DNA of 22,976 bases from a virus, in IMG/VR virus record IMGVR_UViG_3300041955_000731, positions 1 to 22,976 of that record; one strand, written 5' to 3'. The translations under genes were made by a program, and so were the position numbers. The notes under the pieces were generated by a model. The model had not been told where the DNA came from. It saw only the letters and a program-made list of their open reading frames with translations, and did no database searches. Positions 1 through 8,182 of the stretch are shown piece by piece (position 1 is the first letter of the stretch; each line of letters begins with the position of its first letter).

Positions 1-2
1 CC

Positions 3-2276
3 ATTGACAGCGGCAGTCCAAACGGCAACATCGCTTCGCCTATCGTGGATAATGTCGGCTGCTGCTGGCACACAGTCGTAGATGGGGACGGCACCGATTG
101 GACATTTGACGTCGCGAATAATGCGGGTTACGTGGATTTCGCCCTCTTTGAGGTTGAAGGGGCTGGCGAGATATCTGTTTATGGAGGAGGTTCGACACCA
201 CCCGAATGCCTGGAGTTAACATCCGTAGCTTGGGGATCAATCGGCACGTCAGATTTTACCGGTTTAACTCCAAGCGGCAACGCGCTGCTAAAGCAGATCA
301 ACCGCACACCTAATGGGCATTCAAGTGCTTTTCTAAGTTCCAACGGCATTACACTTCCCTTTACAGCTCAATTCAGTCCCGCGCCGCGTCAATCAGCGCT
401 CTTGACGGTTGTTATCACCGGAACGTGGGAAAATGTAATTGAGCCCACGGGCGCGAGCTCACCCACGCTTGATGCCGTGATCCTGGACCTGTGCGAGCGC
501 TCCGGGTTACAGGCAACTGATATCGACGTGACAGCACTACAGGCGACGGAGGGATCACCTGCCGTCAGCGCAGTTTTTCCGACGAATATTGTTCAAGGTT
601 ATATCGTAGAGCGCATGGCGACAGCCGCGGAGATTCTCAAGGAGTTGTGCCTGGCCTACTTTTTTGGCGCTTGTGAATCAGATGGCAAACTGAAATTCAT
701 TCCACGTACAGCGTTCCAGGAATTCACCATTGCCGAAAACGATCTTGGTCTGAAAGCGGACAAGGCGAAGCTAGAGGAAGATCAAACTCAAGAACAGGAA
801 TTACCGCTTATCGTTACCGTGCTCTATAACGACGTGTCGCTGAATTGGCAACAGGGAAAACAAGTCAAACAGCGCAATGCGCGGACTGTCACCACCAAGC
901 AGCAAAAATTACTTTCACTTCGCATGTCACTGGACGATACGACGGCGCGACAGATTGCAGAGGCGACGCTTTATTCAGATTGGACCAATCGCACTTCTTA
1001 TTCGATAAGTCTACTGCGCGCGCTCTATATGCTGCTCGACCCTACCGATGTGGTCTGGATGATCTACGAGGGCGTGCCGGTGGAGATCCGTGCAGTGCAA
1101 AGCAGCCTCGGGCAGGGATATGCGGTGAAGCTGCGCGCGCTGGCGGAAGATGTGCGGAACTTCGCGGTAACGGGGCCGAACGCCCCAGTGGTCCAGGGGG
1201 TGCCAAGCCAGGGATTCACGCCATCACAACCATCAGGTTCTTATCCCACGATCTTATTTTTGCTCGATTTCCCCCTACTCAGAGACGCCGATGCTAATCC
1301 GGGTGGAAGCGGGTTTTACGCTGTCATCTCTTCGGTTTCCAAAGGATGGCCGGGCGCGGAGCTTTATCAATCAACAGACGATGAGACTTTTACTCCTCTC
1401 GCTCCGATGGCCGTGGCTGCGTCCTTTGGCAATGCGGCTAACGCGTTGGGCGCGCTGGGGCCAAGCTCGCCCGAAGCAGCATTCTCGCCTTGGGCCTGGG
1501 ACACGGAAAACACCCTGACGGTGAAACTCCAAGTGGGAACGCTCGCGGGGGCAAGCGAAGCGGCGGTGCTTGCCGGAGCGAATGCGCTGATCGTGGGGAG
1601 CGAATTGATACAATTCGTCAACGCAGCACAGAACGATGATGGCTCGTGGACTGTCTCGCAATTGCTTCGCGGGCGACGTGGCACTGATGCTAACTGCGCG
1701 TCGCACATTGCGGGCGAGACGGTCATCGTGCCGGCGGCCGGCGGAGTGCTGCGCGAGGCCGCGCCAAACTCCCAGATCGGGCAAGAACGCTATTACCGCG
1801 CGCCCACCGTGGGCGTAGACGTGAGCGCCGTCGCCGACGTGGACCTGACGCTGGCAGGGAACGATCTGAAGCCCTACTCGCCCGTAGCTGTGGGTGGGTC
1901 CCAGGACGAAGCCGGCGATTGGACGATTTATTGGCTGCGCCGGACGCGCATTGGGGGAAGTTACGGGACGGAAGCCGAAGCGCTCTGCGACGGCATGAAC
2001 GGGCCGCTAAACGAAGCAAGTGAGGCCTATCAGGTGGATATCCTGGGCGGCTCGCCGGAAGTGGTAAAGCGCACGATTGACGTGACGACGCCCACGGCGA
2101 TCTATACAGCGGCGCAACAGGTAGCCGATTTCGGATCGGTTCAAACCACGCTTCAGGTCAATGTGTATCAGATCAGCGCGGTGGTGGGTCGCGGCTCGCC
2201 CGGCGCCGGATCGCTACCCGCGACCACAGATGCGGTGCCCGTGTTGCCCGGCGGCGGCGGATTCTATGTCAATTGA
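3..2276 (+). CDS. Tail hub / host-specificity protein (GTA Rcc01698-like), 5'-partial
   Basis: The frame is open from the first bases of the window with no credible start, so the N-terminus lies upstream; a GTG at 45 is just an internal valine. Counting from that GTG, residues about 195-370 resemble the Phage-tail_3 tail-hub domain: 'ILKELCLAYFFG', 'GKLKFIPR', then 'ELPLIVTVLYND' and a stretch ending 'LRALAEDVRNF'. Residues about 510-690 resemble the C-terminal domain of gene-transfer-agent protein Rcc01698, with its hallmark 'QLLRGRRGT' near residue 540. In that family the protein forms the tail-tip hub below the tape measure and carries the receptor-binding module. The TIM-barrel domain of GTA homologues is not visible and may lie upstream or be absent. 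It ends 21 bases before the fibre gene, which fits hub-then-fibre order. The family call is confident; exact domain edges are inference. Confidence 0.82.
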   Translation: MDSGSPNGNIASPIVDNVGCCWHTVVDGDGTDWTFDVANNAGYVDFALFEVEGAGEISVYGGGSTPPECLELTSVAWGSIGTSDFTGLTPSGNALLKQINRTPNGHSSAFLSSNGITLPFTAQFSPAPRQSALLTVVITGTWENVIEPTGASSPTLDAVILDLCERSGLQATDIDVTALQATEGSPAVSAVFPTNIVQGYIVERMATAAEILKELCLAYFFGACESDGKLKFIPRTAFQEFTIAENDLGLKADKAKLEEDQTQEQELPLIVTVLYNDVSLNWQQGKQVKQRNARTVTTKQQKLLSLRMSLDDTTARQIAEATLYSDWTNRTSYSISLLRALYMLLDPTDVVWMIYEGVPVEIRAVQSSLGQGYAVKLRALAEDVRNFAVTGPNAPVVQGVPSQGFTPSQPSGSYPTILFLLDFPLLRDADANPGGSGFYAVISSVSKGWPGAELYQSTDDETFTPLAPMAVAASFGNAANALGALGPSSPEAAFSPWAWDTENTLTVKLQVGTLAGASEAAVLAGANALIVGSELIQFVNAAQNDDGSWTVSQLLRGRRGTDANCASHIAGETVIVPAAGGVLREAAPNSQIGQERYYRAPTVGVDVSAVADVDLTLAGNDLKPYSPVAVGGSQDEAGDWTIYWLRRTRIGGSYGTEAEALCDGMNGPLNEASEAYQVDILGGSPEVVKRTIDVTTPTAIYTAAQQVADFGSVQTTLQVNVYQISAVVGRGSPGAGSLPATTDAVPVLPGGGGFYVN

Positions 2277-2297
2277 GTCATTTGGCGAGATAATATC

Positions 2298-4790
2298 ATG
2301 CCAGTAGCGGGACAAACACCGACCGAGATTCATCTCAATGCGACGACGCCGGCAGCGCCGGCGGGCAAGATGAACGCACAATTTCAAGCGGGATCTCCCT
2401 ATCCAGACCCCAACAATACATCCTTGCTCGTACGCGATGTAACCGCAAACCTTCCTAACATTGGTGGAGTTGATCCGCGCAGCAGGACGAGCGAGACCGT
2501 CCACTTGGCTTCGCAGGGGATGCTGGTTACCCTTACCAACGCCTCTGCCGTGGCCGTCACACTAGACAGCGCCGCTGGCGCGGGATTTTTTTGCGCGGTG
2601 CAAAATCTCGGCGTAGGAACGGCAACGCTCACCCCATCGAGCGGAACGATTAACGGCGTGGCTAATCTGGCGCTCGCTACCAACCAGGGTGGATGGCTAT
2701 TTTTTGATGGCACAAATTGGAAAGCGGTAACCGGAGGCGGCGCGAGCTTTACACCAAGTGGCGATCTCTCGGGAAGCGGATCGTCACAGGAAGTTGTTGG
2801 CATTCAGAGCAAGCCAATCGACGGCGGGCCAACAGATGGCTACGCCCTGCAATATTCAGCAGCAAGCGGCAAGTGGGAGCCGACCGCGCTTGCGCCGGCG
2901 GCAAGAAATATCAACACTGCGCTGCCCCTGCAAGGCGGCGGCGAGCTTTCTTCCGATCTCTCGCTCATCGTGGGTACGATGACAGGAGATTCCGGGAGCG
3001 GGGGATTGCGGGGCGTGGTGCCGGCGCCCCCGGCAGGAAGCGCAGCGGCGGGTAAATTTCTAAAAGCAGACGGAACGTTTCAAGTACCATCTTCAACCGG
3101 CTACCAAGCGACGTACATCAAGTCAGCCTCAGGCACCGTGGTTTCGGGAACCTGCACCGCGACGTTTGGCTCGAATAACGTGGCAGGTAATGCTTTGATC
3201 GTGATTTTCAGTTGGTATGGTACAGGAGCCTGGGGAAGTCCCGTAACGCCAACCGACAGCCAGGGCAATTCCTATGCTCTGCTGGGTCAGATTGGGCACT
3301 CGCAGAGCGGTACAGCCTACCGAGCCTGCGTTTGGCTGGCAACCAATATCGTCGGCGGGGCGAATACGGTTACAGAGGCCTCGGGGTTTGGCGTGGCATC
3401 GAGCCTCACGGTGCTTGAGTACAACGGCCTGGCGGCTGCGGGTACCAACGACGGATTCGTGGATTGCTATAATGCCGCTAATCCCGCTTCTATCACCAGT
3501 CTCAACCCGAAAGATTTAATTCTCGCGATCTGTGGGACCACGCCCATCCTTCCTTTTACGGATTCCGCTGGCTGGACCCTCCGTAGCTTCACCTATTCGG
3601 CCACTGCGGAGCTTTCCGTTACTGGTCCCGGAACTTACAGCGACACGCTCTATATGAACGGGGTGGCCTGCGTCACGGTTGGGATTATGGCCCTGAAACT
3701 CTCGGCAGGCGCGCAGGGAATTCAAGGGATCCAGGGAAATCCCGGCAATCAAGGTGATAAAGGCGGTTTGCGCTATCAGTTCGACACGACGACTTCTGCG
3801 CCTTCATCGAGCGCGGCGAACGGCGACCTGCGCTTCAACAACGGAACGATTGGTAACGTCACCGCCATTTACATTTCCGATGAAGACGTCAACGGCGATA
3901 ATATGCAGCCGTATATTGCGCATTGGGCGGATTCAACGAGCGCCATCTGCGGCTACATCATCGTCAAGGAAAACTCGAACGCGGGCACGCCTTATGCCAT
4001 TTTCAGCATCACGGCAGTATCCCACAACGGCACTTACGGCTATTCCACGCTAAGCGTCGCCAACATCGCTGGGACTCTGCCGGCTAACGGGGATCAGCTT
4101 GTGGTCGAGTGGATCAGGACGGGCGACCAGGGAAACCAGGGCGCGGCCGGAGCAACGGGTGCAACAGGATCAGGCGCCAGCAGCCCGCCAACTATTCAGC
4201 AGACAGCTTACGCTCGAGGTAACGGATCAACCCTCGGGGTATCATTCACAAATCAGCCCGCAACCGGAAACATTCTTGTCTTCTTATGTGCCGGGTGTAC
4301 GGCAAACGCCCCGACTGGATTGACGCAATTATCGGCCGTCTATCTCAACGCTTCGGCAGATGCCGGATATGTCTATTATCGTGTGGCGCAGGGGGGCGAC
4401 TCAAAAACCTGGACGTTTACGGCGGTTGGCAATGGCTTCAATATCGCTGCCTATGAAATCAGTGGGCTTGGCGGCCTTTCTGCTCTGGGTTACGGACCGC
4501 CAAGCATGGCTACTGCCGTAGGCACCATTCCTTCAACGATTGCAATTCAGACCACCGGCGTACAGGCAATCGTCAAGGTATTTTTCACACAGACGGGGAC
4601 CATCGCTTATTCATCCTGTACCACCCTAAGCCTCGATCATGATTTTGGCTCTGGATCCCCAGCGGGCGCTTTTTACTCTCAGATATTGAGTGCTGCGGTA
4701 AGTACGCTTTTGACGCCGCCTACGATGACTTGGGCCTCAGCGCCCACATCGCCGGGATGTTTAGTCCTCATTCTGTACGGGAAAGTTTAA
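2298..4790 (+). CDS. Tail fibre / receptor-binding protein with two collagen-like segments
   Basis: 830-residue, Gly/Ser/Thr-rich protein starting at ATG 2298. Residues 1-140 are a small beta-rich N-terminal part ('LASQGMLVTLTNASAVAVTL'). Residues about 270-465 form a beta domain containing 'DSQGNSYALLGQIG' and 'LTVLEYNGL'. A collagen-like Gly-X-Y run 'GIQGIQGNPGNQGDKGG' follows at about 474-490, then a domain 'LRFNNGTIGNVTAIYISDED' typical of what follows collagen repeats in phage fibres. A second Gly-X-Y run 'GDQGNQGAAGATGATGSG' lies at about 608-625. Residues about 633-830 appear to be a diverged second copy of the first beta domain ('VFLCAG...TWTFTAVG...IAAYEISGLGG'). Collagen triple helices normally form trimeric fibre shafts, so an adsorption fibre is likely. 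No tail-spike enzyme motif or chaperone domain is evident. Confidence 0.8.
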   Translation: MPVAGQTPTEIHLNATTPAAPAGKMNAQFQAGSPYPDPNNTSLLVRDVTANLPNIGGVDPRSRTSETVHLASQGMLVTLTNASAVAVTLDSAAGAGFFCAVQNLGVGTATLTPSSGTINGVANLALATNQGGWLFFDGTNWKAVTGGGASFTPSGDLSGSGSSQEVVGIQSKPIDGGPTDGYALQYSAASGKWEPTALAPAARNINTALPLQGGGELSSDLSLIVGTMTGDSGSGGLRGVVPAPPAGSAAAGKFLKADGTFQVPSSTGYQATYIKSASGTVVSGTCTATFGSNNVAGNALIVIFSWYGTGAWGSPVTPTDSQGNSYALLGQIGHSQSGTAYRACVWLATNIVGGANTVTEASGFGVASSLTVLEYNGLAAAGTNDGFVDCYNAANPASITSLNPKDLILAICGTTPILPFTDSAGWTLRSFTYSATAELSVTGPGTYSDTLYMNGVACVTVGIMALKLSAGAQGIQGIQGNPGNQGDKGGLRYQFDTTTSAPSSSAANGDLRFNNGTIGNVTAIYISDEDVNGDNMQPYIAHWADSTSAICGYIIVKENSNAGTPYAIFSITAVSHNGTYGYSTLSVANIAGTLPANGDQLVVEWIRTGDQGNQGAAGATGATGSGASSPPTIQQTAYARGNGSTLGVSFTNQPATGNILVFLCAGCTANAPTGLTQLSAVYLNASADAGYVYYRVAQGGDSKTWTFTAVGNGFNIAAYEISGLGGLSALGYGPPSMATAVGTIPSTIAIQTTGVQAIVKVFFTQTGTIAYSSCTTLSLDHDFGSGSPAGAFYSQILSAAVSTLLTPPTMTWASAPTSPGCLVLILYGKV

Positions 4791-4794
4791 TTGA

Positions 4795-5094
4795 ATGATA
4801 GTTCACGACGACGACCTAATTTGGCGCGAAGCGGTGATCGAGCGGCTGACGCGCATCGAAGCTAGGATGGTTCCCAGGGATGAGATTATCGCTCTGCGCA
4901 CAGGATTTGATGTCCTGCAAAAGCAACTTGGAGGGAATGGTCAACCCGGAACTTGTCGAGAACACGCTGAGGCGATTATAGCCTTGGGAGAGCGCATGCA
5001 GGGATTAGAAAGAAAACAATCCTGGATGACGGGGATTGGGATTGGAATTTCGGCGGCGATCTCGGCAGGGATGGCATATCTAGGGATAAAGTGA
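4795..5094 (+). CDS. Small C-terminally membrane-anchored protein, holin/XhlA-like
   Basis: 99 residues. The first about 75 residues are charged and helix-prone ('REAVIERLTRIEARM', 'EAIIALGERMQGLERKQSW'), consistent with a short coiled coil. Residues about 76-97 ('MTGIGIGISAAISAGMAYLG') form one hydrophobic membrane helix ending in Lys. This is the layout of XhlA-type haemolysin/holin accessory proteins. It overlaps the endolysin gene by GTGA, which fits a lysis cassette. There is no second transmembrane helix, so it could be the anchor of a two-component holin or an unrelated membrane protein. Confidence 0.6.
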   Translation: MIVHDDDLIWREAVIERLTRIEARMVPRDEIIALRTGFDVLQKQLGGNGQPGTCREHAEAIIALGERMQGLERKQSWMTGIGIGISAAISAGMAYLGIK

Positions 5095-5552
5095 GGCGTG
5101 TCATGAAATATTCCAGGAAGGGCTTGGCATTAACGGAACGATTTGAGGGTTGTAAGCTCCAGGCTTATCGGGATGCAACCGGCATCTGGACGATTGGTTA
5201 CGGGCACACTTACCAAGTAACGCCCGGGATGATTTGCACGCAAGAACAAGCGGAGGATTGGCTCGCTCAAGATGTTCAGTTTGCCGTAGACTTCGTTAAC
5301 CGCAGGGTGGAGGTCCCGCTTACGCAAGGCGAATTCGACGCCTTGGTGGATTTCACCTTTAACGTGGGGGTTGGGAACTTTGAAAACTCAACCCTACTGA
5401 GGATGCTGAATGCCGGCCAATTTAAGGGCGCGGCGGCGCAATTCGAGCGTTGGGACAAGGCGGGCGGGAAGGTGCTCAGCGACCTACTCCAGCGGCGAAA
5501 AGTGGAAGAGGCGGAATTTATCGCAGTTGATTCGGAGATCACGATCGGATGA
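5091..5552 (+). CDS. Endolysin, GH24 (T4-type) lysozyme
   Basis: About 153 residues, the size of a single-domain muramidase. The GH24 catalytic triad is visible with T4 lysozyme spacing: Glu19 in 'ERFEGCKL', Asp28 in 'AYRDATG', Thr34 in 'IWTIGYGHT' (E-9-D-6-T, as E11/D20/T26 in T4). A conserved 'GEFDALVDFTFNVGVGNF' helix follows, then 'LLQRRKVEEAEF' near the C-terminus. It cleaves the glycan strand of peptidoglycan. GTG at 5091 overlaps the preceding stop; ATG at 5103 is an equally plausible start and would shorten the protein by four residues. No signal-anchor sequence is seen, so release would depend on a holin, consistent with the gene just upstream. Confidence 0.93.
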   Translation: MRRVMKYSRKGLALTERFEGCKLQAYRDATGIWTIGYGHTYQVTPGMICTQEQAEDWLAQDVQFAVDFVNRRVEVPLTQGEFDALVDFTFNVGVGNFENSTLLRMLNAGQFKGAAAQFERWDKAGGKVLSDLLQRRKVEEAEFIAVDSEITIG

Positions 5553-5606
5553 ATAGAGGTGCGGGGACTGCAGAAAATAAATCTTACCCGCGTGGAGGAT
5601 TGGGCT

Positions 5607-6338
5607 ATGGCTAATGAGGACATCATCAAGGCGGTGTCGGCTTCAGCGCGGGGCCGGATGGTTCGAGATTATTTCGTCGCAAGCCTTTGTCTTACGGCGA
5701 TCATCGCGATTGCGCTTGTAACGGCAAAAGTTTATTCGACCCTGGACGCGGCGCGCATAGCCATCCAGCACGCCGACGATCAAGTCAATCGCAATCTCCT
5801 GCCGGTACTGACGGCGGACATGGACCGCGTAGCGACTTCGACCGAAAATGTGAGCGATTCGATTGGCGACGTGCGCTCCTCAATGGTTGCCACGCTCATA
5901 CCTACGATGGTTACGGATCTGGACAATACCACAGGATCGATCTCGAAAGTCGCCGGATCGATTGATGCGACGCGAACCCAACTCGACCGCCTGATAATTA
6001 TTAGTTCGGGCGCGGTCACCAATATCGAGAAGGCGACACGCGATCTTGACGCTCAGGAATCCGCGCAAATCGCGTACCTGAATTCGACCGCCGCGAATAT
6101 GGTTAAACTGACCAATGACGCGGATAGACTGGTTTCAGATCCAGAGCTTGACGCCACATTGCGCAACCTGGGCGCAGTGACGAAAAATCTGGACGATGTA
6201 ACCGGTAATGCCGCCAAGCTCAGCGATTTTTATTACCAAAAGCTTACCAGCCCAAAGTCGCTCGCGATCAAAGTCGGCGAAGGCGTGGGGCATTATCTCT
6301 CGCTCTTTGCCGGGGCGCTGGTGGGGACGTGGCACTAA
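5607..6338 (+). CDS. Membrane-anchored coiled-coil protein, unknown function
   Basis: I place the start at ATG 5607, not the GTG at 5559, because GGAGG at 5594-5598 is correctly spaced for it. The protein is 243 residues: a basic N-terminal segment ('SARGRMVRDY'), one transmembrane helix at about 22-42 ('VASLCLTAIIAIALVTAKVY'), then about 180 residues of repetitive amphipathic helix rich in Asp/Thr/Ser/Leu with recurring patterns such as 'ATSTENVSDSIGDVRSS' and 'AGSIDATRTQLDRLI'. It looks like an inner-membrane protein projecting a long coiled coil, similar in style to methyl-accepting or MCE-associated helical regions. Position right after the endolysin suggests a role in lysis or envelope interaction, possibly spanin-like. 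No lipobox, Cys or known domain is seen. Confidence 0.7.
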   Translation: MANEDIIKAVSASARGRMVRDYFVASLCLTAIIAIALVTAKVYSTLDAARIAIQHADDQVNRNLLPVLTADMDRVATSTENVSDSIGDVRSSMVATLIPTMVTDLDNTTGSISKVAGSIDATRTQLDRLIIISSGAVTNIEKATRDLDAQESAQIAYLNSTAANMVKLTNDADRLVSDPELDATLRNLGAVTKNLDDVTGNAAKLSDFYYQKLTSPKSLAIKVGEGVGHYLSLFAGALVGTWH

Positions 6339-6340
6339 TA

Positions 6341-6372
6341 GATTTGAAATCTCAGATTTCAGATTTGAAATC
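6341..6372 (+). repeat. GATTTGA-type heptamer repeat with inverted symmetry
   Basis: GATTTGAAATC occurs at 6341-6351 and again at 6362-6372. Between them, TGAAATCT (6345-6352) and AGATTTCA (6354-6361) form a perfect 8-bp inverted repeat around one base. It sits between two genes, just before the ATG at 6401. The same heptamer theme recurs at 20097-20131. Similar runs are widespread intergenic repeats in some soil bacteria, which is recalled knowledge, not shown here. Confidence 0.7.
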
Positions 6373-6400
6373 AAAAAAATCAATTCAAGGTGAAAACATT

Positions 6401-6778
6401 ATGGCAAGTGAATTGTCAAAGATAGTATCAAAAGTTGAATCTTTCGTGAAAGACCTCGGCAGCGAAGTCAAGAAAATCGAGGTAGCTGCTCCGGTAGTCA
6501 TCGCCTCGATACAGAAGGATCTAAACGAATACGAAGCTCCTCTAGTGACCATGCTAGATGAAGAGTTTCCCGCTGCCACGGCTCCCCTGGCGCTAGTGAC
6601 AGCATTGCTTCAGGGCGGCTTGACGTTGGTATCGACAGCGGTTACCGCAGCCACTCAGAACGGTGTGAATCCAACCAGTGACCAAGCCTTTATTTTGGCA
6701 ATCAAGGCGCTGATTTCACTGTATAAGGGAAAAACGGCTCCAGCTCCGAGCGCAAACACTCCAGCCACACAAGCGTAG
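6401..6778 (+). CDS. Hypothetical small helical protein in the lysis region
   Basis: ATG 6401 follows an AAGG-type site at 6387-6390. An in-frame extension to 6329 would translate the heptamer repeat and is rejected. 125 residues: an amphipathic N-terminal half ('IVSKVESFVKDLGSEVKKIE'), a moderately hydrophobic Ala/Leu/Val/Thr segment at about 60-85 ('LALVTALLQGGLTLVSTAV'), and a Pro/Ala-rich tail ('APAPSANTPATQA'). The pattern recalls small phage proteins encoded near holin/endolysin genes. I do not recognise the family. The hydrophobic segment might be membrane-associated but is broken by Gly and Thr. Confidence 0.72.
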   Translation: MASELSKIVSKVESFVKDLGSEVKKIEVAAPVVIASIQKDLNEYEAPLVTMLDEEFPAATAPLALVTALLQGGLTLVSTAVTAATQNGVNPTSDQAFILAIKALISLYKGKTAPAPSANTPATQA

Positions 6779-6801
6779 CCGCGCATAAAGGGAAGCTCTA
6801 C

Positions 6802-7125
6802 ATGCCCTTAACCGGACCGGAGCGCGTAGCGCGCATACGCGCGCGGCTAAAAGCGCGCTTACTGGAGCAGCACGGCGGCAAATGCCAAACGTGTGGTTCG
6901 ACACAGGACCTCGAATTCGCGCATATCAAACCGACCAAAGTCAAAGGAAAGGGCCGGGGAATGAAAGAAAGGCTCTGGGATATCAAGAAACACCCAACGC
7001 CTTACACTCTCTTGTGCAATTGGTGCCACGCGATATTGGATGGCAGAGCCGATCCACCGCTAGAGGCGATTTCTGCCGAAGAGGAGTTCAGAATTCCGTG
7101 CATCGAAAACGATTGCCCGGCATGA
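6802..7125 (+). CDS. HNH-type nuclease domain protein
   Basis: 107 residues. A zinc knuckle Cys28-x2-Cys31 ('GKCQTCGS') is followed by 'LEFAHIKPT' with His41 at the metal/catalytic position, and 'YTLLCNWCHAILDG' with Cys72, Cys75 and His76. This is the beta-beta-alpha-metal layout of HNH proteins. The usual Asp-His pair is Ala-His here, as in several small phage HNH proteins. ATG 6802 follows GGGAAG. A basic N-terminal helix ('RVARIRARLKARLLEQ') may contact DNA. It is one of three HNH-type genes in the window and is separated from the terminase, so a recombination or homing role is as likely as packaging. Confidence 0.78.
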   Translation: MPLTGPERVARIRARLKARLLEQHGGKCQTCGSTQDLEFAHIKPTKVKGKGRGMKERLWDIKKHPTPYTLLCNWCHAILDGRADPPLEAISAEEEFRIPCIENDCPA

Positions 7126-7156
7126 GCCCAAAGCGGCCTGATGTGCGGAGGTTGGT

Positions 7157-7450
7157 ATGCTGAAATTTGTCGAAGATAAATGGGGCGACATCGTAGGATT
7201 ATTTATGATTATTGCGGGCGCCACACTGGTGGCCTGCGTGCCTAGCGCAAAATCGCTCGGGCAAGATGCGTTCTGCGCCGGGCTACTGGCGCTTAAATTA
7301 CACACTCCCACTTCTCCGAACACTCCTTCGGAGAATACCCGCGCTGTTGGACCCACCATCATAGCCGGAGCGTCTGCCCGGCCCGACGCTCCGGCCCCGC
7401 CTATTACCGACAGTCAAAATGCAAAAAGCGAAGAGAGCGCCGGGCTATGA
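7157..7450 (+). CDS. Small membrane protein, unknown
   Basis: 97 residues from ATG 7157, preceded by GGAGG. Residues about 11-29 ('IVGLFMIIAGATLVACVPSA') form one hydrophobic helix, which could be a membrane anchor; the Cys is not in a clear lipobox. A long Pro/Thr/Ser/Ala-rich, probably unstructured tail follows ('ASARPDAPAPPITD'). The final ATGA overlaps the start of the DUF4406-like gene, so it belongs to the same transcript. No family recognised. Confidence 0.6.
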   Translation: MLKFVEDKWGDIVGLFMIIAGATLVACVPSAKSLGQDAFCAGLLALKLHTPTSPNTPSENTRAVGPTIIAGASARPDAPAPPITDSQNAKSEESAGL

Positions 7451-7821
7451 AATTGATTTACATTGCAGGGCCATTTCGAGCGGCCAACTACTGGCTACAA
7501 GAGCAGAATATCAGGCGCGCCGAAACTGCTGCGCTCGAAGTGTGGAAACTCGGCACGGCAGTAATTTGCCCACATGCCAATACGCGATTTTTCCAGGGTG
7601 CGGTGCCCGATCACGTGTGGCTGGATGGAGATCTAGAAATCATCCGCCGATGTGATGCGTTGCTGCTCGTTGAGGGCTGGGAAAATTCGGTCGGCGCGCG
7701 GGGAGAAGTTGAGATGGCAAAACAGTATGGACTGAAAATATTCCGCAATATCAACGAGCTAAAATCCTGGCTGGAGGTTGATTGTGAGAATCTTCAATTC
7801 CGGCGCGACACGCAGCGATGA
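7447..7821 (+). CDS. DUF4406-like / nucleoside 2-deoxyribosyltransferase-fold protein
   Basis: 124 residues. It opens with 'KLIYIAGPFRAANYW' (Rossmann-like beta strand and the GPF loop), has 'VICPHANTRFFQG', then 'WLDGDLEIIRRCDALLLVEGW' and 'SVGARGEVEMAKQYGLKIF', with the Ser-x-Gly-x3-Glu pattern near the family's active site. These match DUF4406 and related nucleoside 2-deoxyribosyltransferase-like proteins, which act on nucleotide N-glycosidic bonds. The exact substrate cannot be told. It starts at an ATGA overlap and itself overlaps the next gene by 38 bases, implying translational coupling with the predicted nucleotide hydrolase downstream. Confidence 0.8.
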   Translation: MKLIYIAGPFRAANYWLQEQNIRRAETAALEVWKLGTAVICPHANTRFFQGAVPDHVWLDGDLEIIRRCDALLLVEGWENSVGARGEVEMAKQYGLKIFRNINELKSWLEVDCENLQFRRDTQR

Positions 7822-8182
7822 TGAAAACAAATTAGATTTTGAAGGTTTTCTTTCGCCACTCGTGCTGCGGCGTTACGCCCAATTTCTCGACAAACATCGA
7901 AGGCAAGAAGATGGCAAAATACGCGACAGTGACAATTGGCAAAAAGGAATACCGCGCGAGGCGTACATGAAAAGCGCCTGGCGACATTTCGTGGATTGGT
8001 GGAGCGCACATCGGGGCTGGAAATCGGCGACTGACGATGAACTTGAAGAAATGATCTGCGCCGTGCTTTTTAACGCCAGCGGATACCTACACGAACACCT
8101 GGCCTTGAGAAAACGTATTGAGGATCAAAATATCTTCTCTAGGGGCGAATCGACATGGATAAACGAAAGCGCGCCACTGTGA
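7784..8182 (+). CDS. MazG-like dATP/dGTP diphosphohydrolase-type protein (DUF5664-like)
   Basis: I choose GTG 7784 because GGAGG at 7773-7777 is spaced 6 bases from it; an in-frame TTG at 7778 is too close. The N-terminal half 'GFLSPLVLRRYAQFLDKHR', 'GKIRDSDNWQKGIP' and 'YMKSAWRHFVDWW' matches the helical family I know as DUF5664, now linked with MazG-like dNTP pyrophosphohydrolases such as cyanophage MazZ. The C-terminal helix 'DDELEEMICAVLFNASGYLHEHL' supplies the acidic metal-binding face expected of MazG folds. It would cleave (d)NTPs to (d)NMPs, adjusting the pool for replication or sparing host signalling. No PurZ or DatZ partner is visible. The family match is confident; the substrate is inference. 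Confidence 0.75.
   Translation: MRIFNSGATRSDDENKLDFEGFLSPLVLRRYAQFLDKHRRQEDGKIRDSDNWQKGIPREAYMKSAWRHFVDWWSAHRGWKSATDDELEEMICAVLFNASGYLHEHLALRKRIEDQNIFSRGESTWINESAPL

Noticed and set aside
1367-1784. Long minus-strand frames opposite the tail hub gene
   Set aside because: They are GC-driven shadows of the conserved plus-strand protein, with no ribosome sites or recognisable domains.
7784-8182. A 2-aminoadenine (Z) genome, suggested by the MazZ-like family match
   Set aside because: No PurZ or DatZ gene is present here, and the family is widespread in phages with ordinary DNA. The missing part of the genome would have to be inspected.
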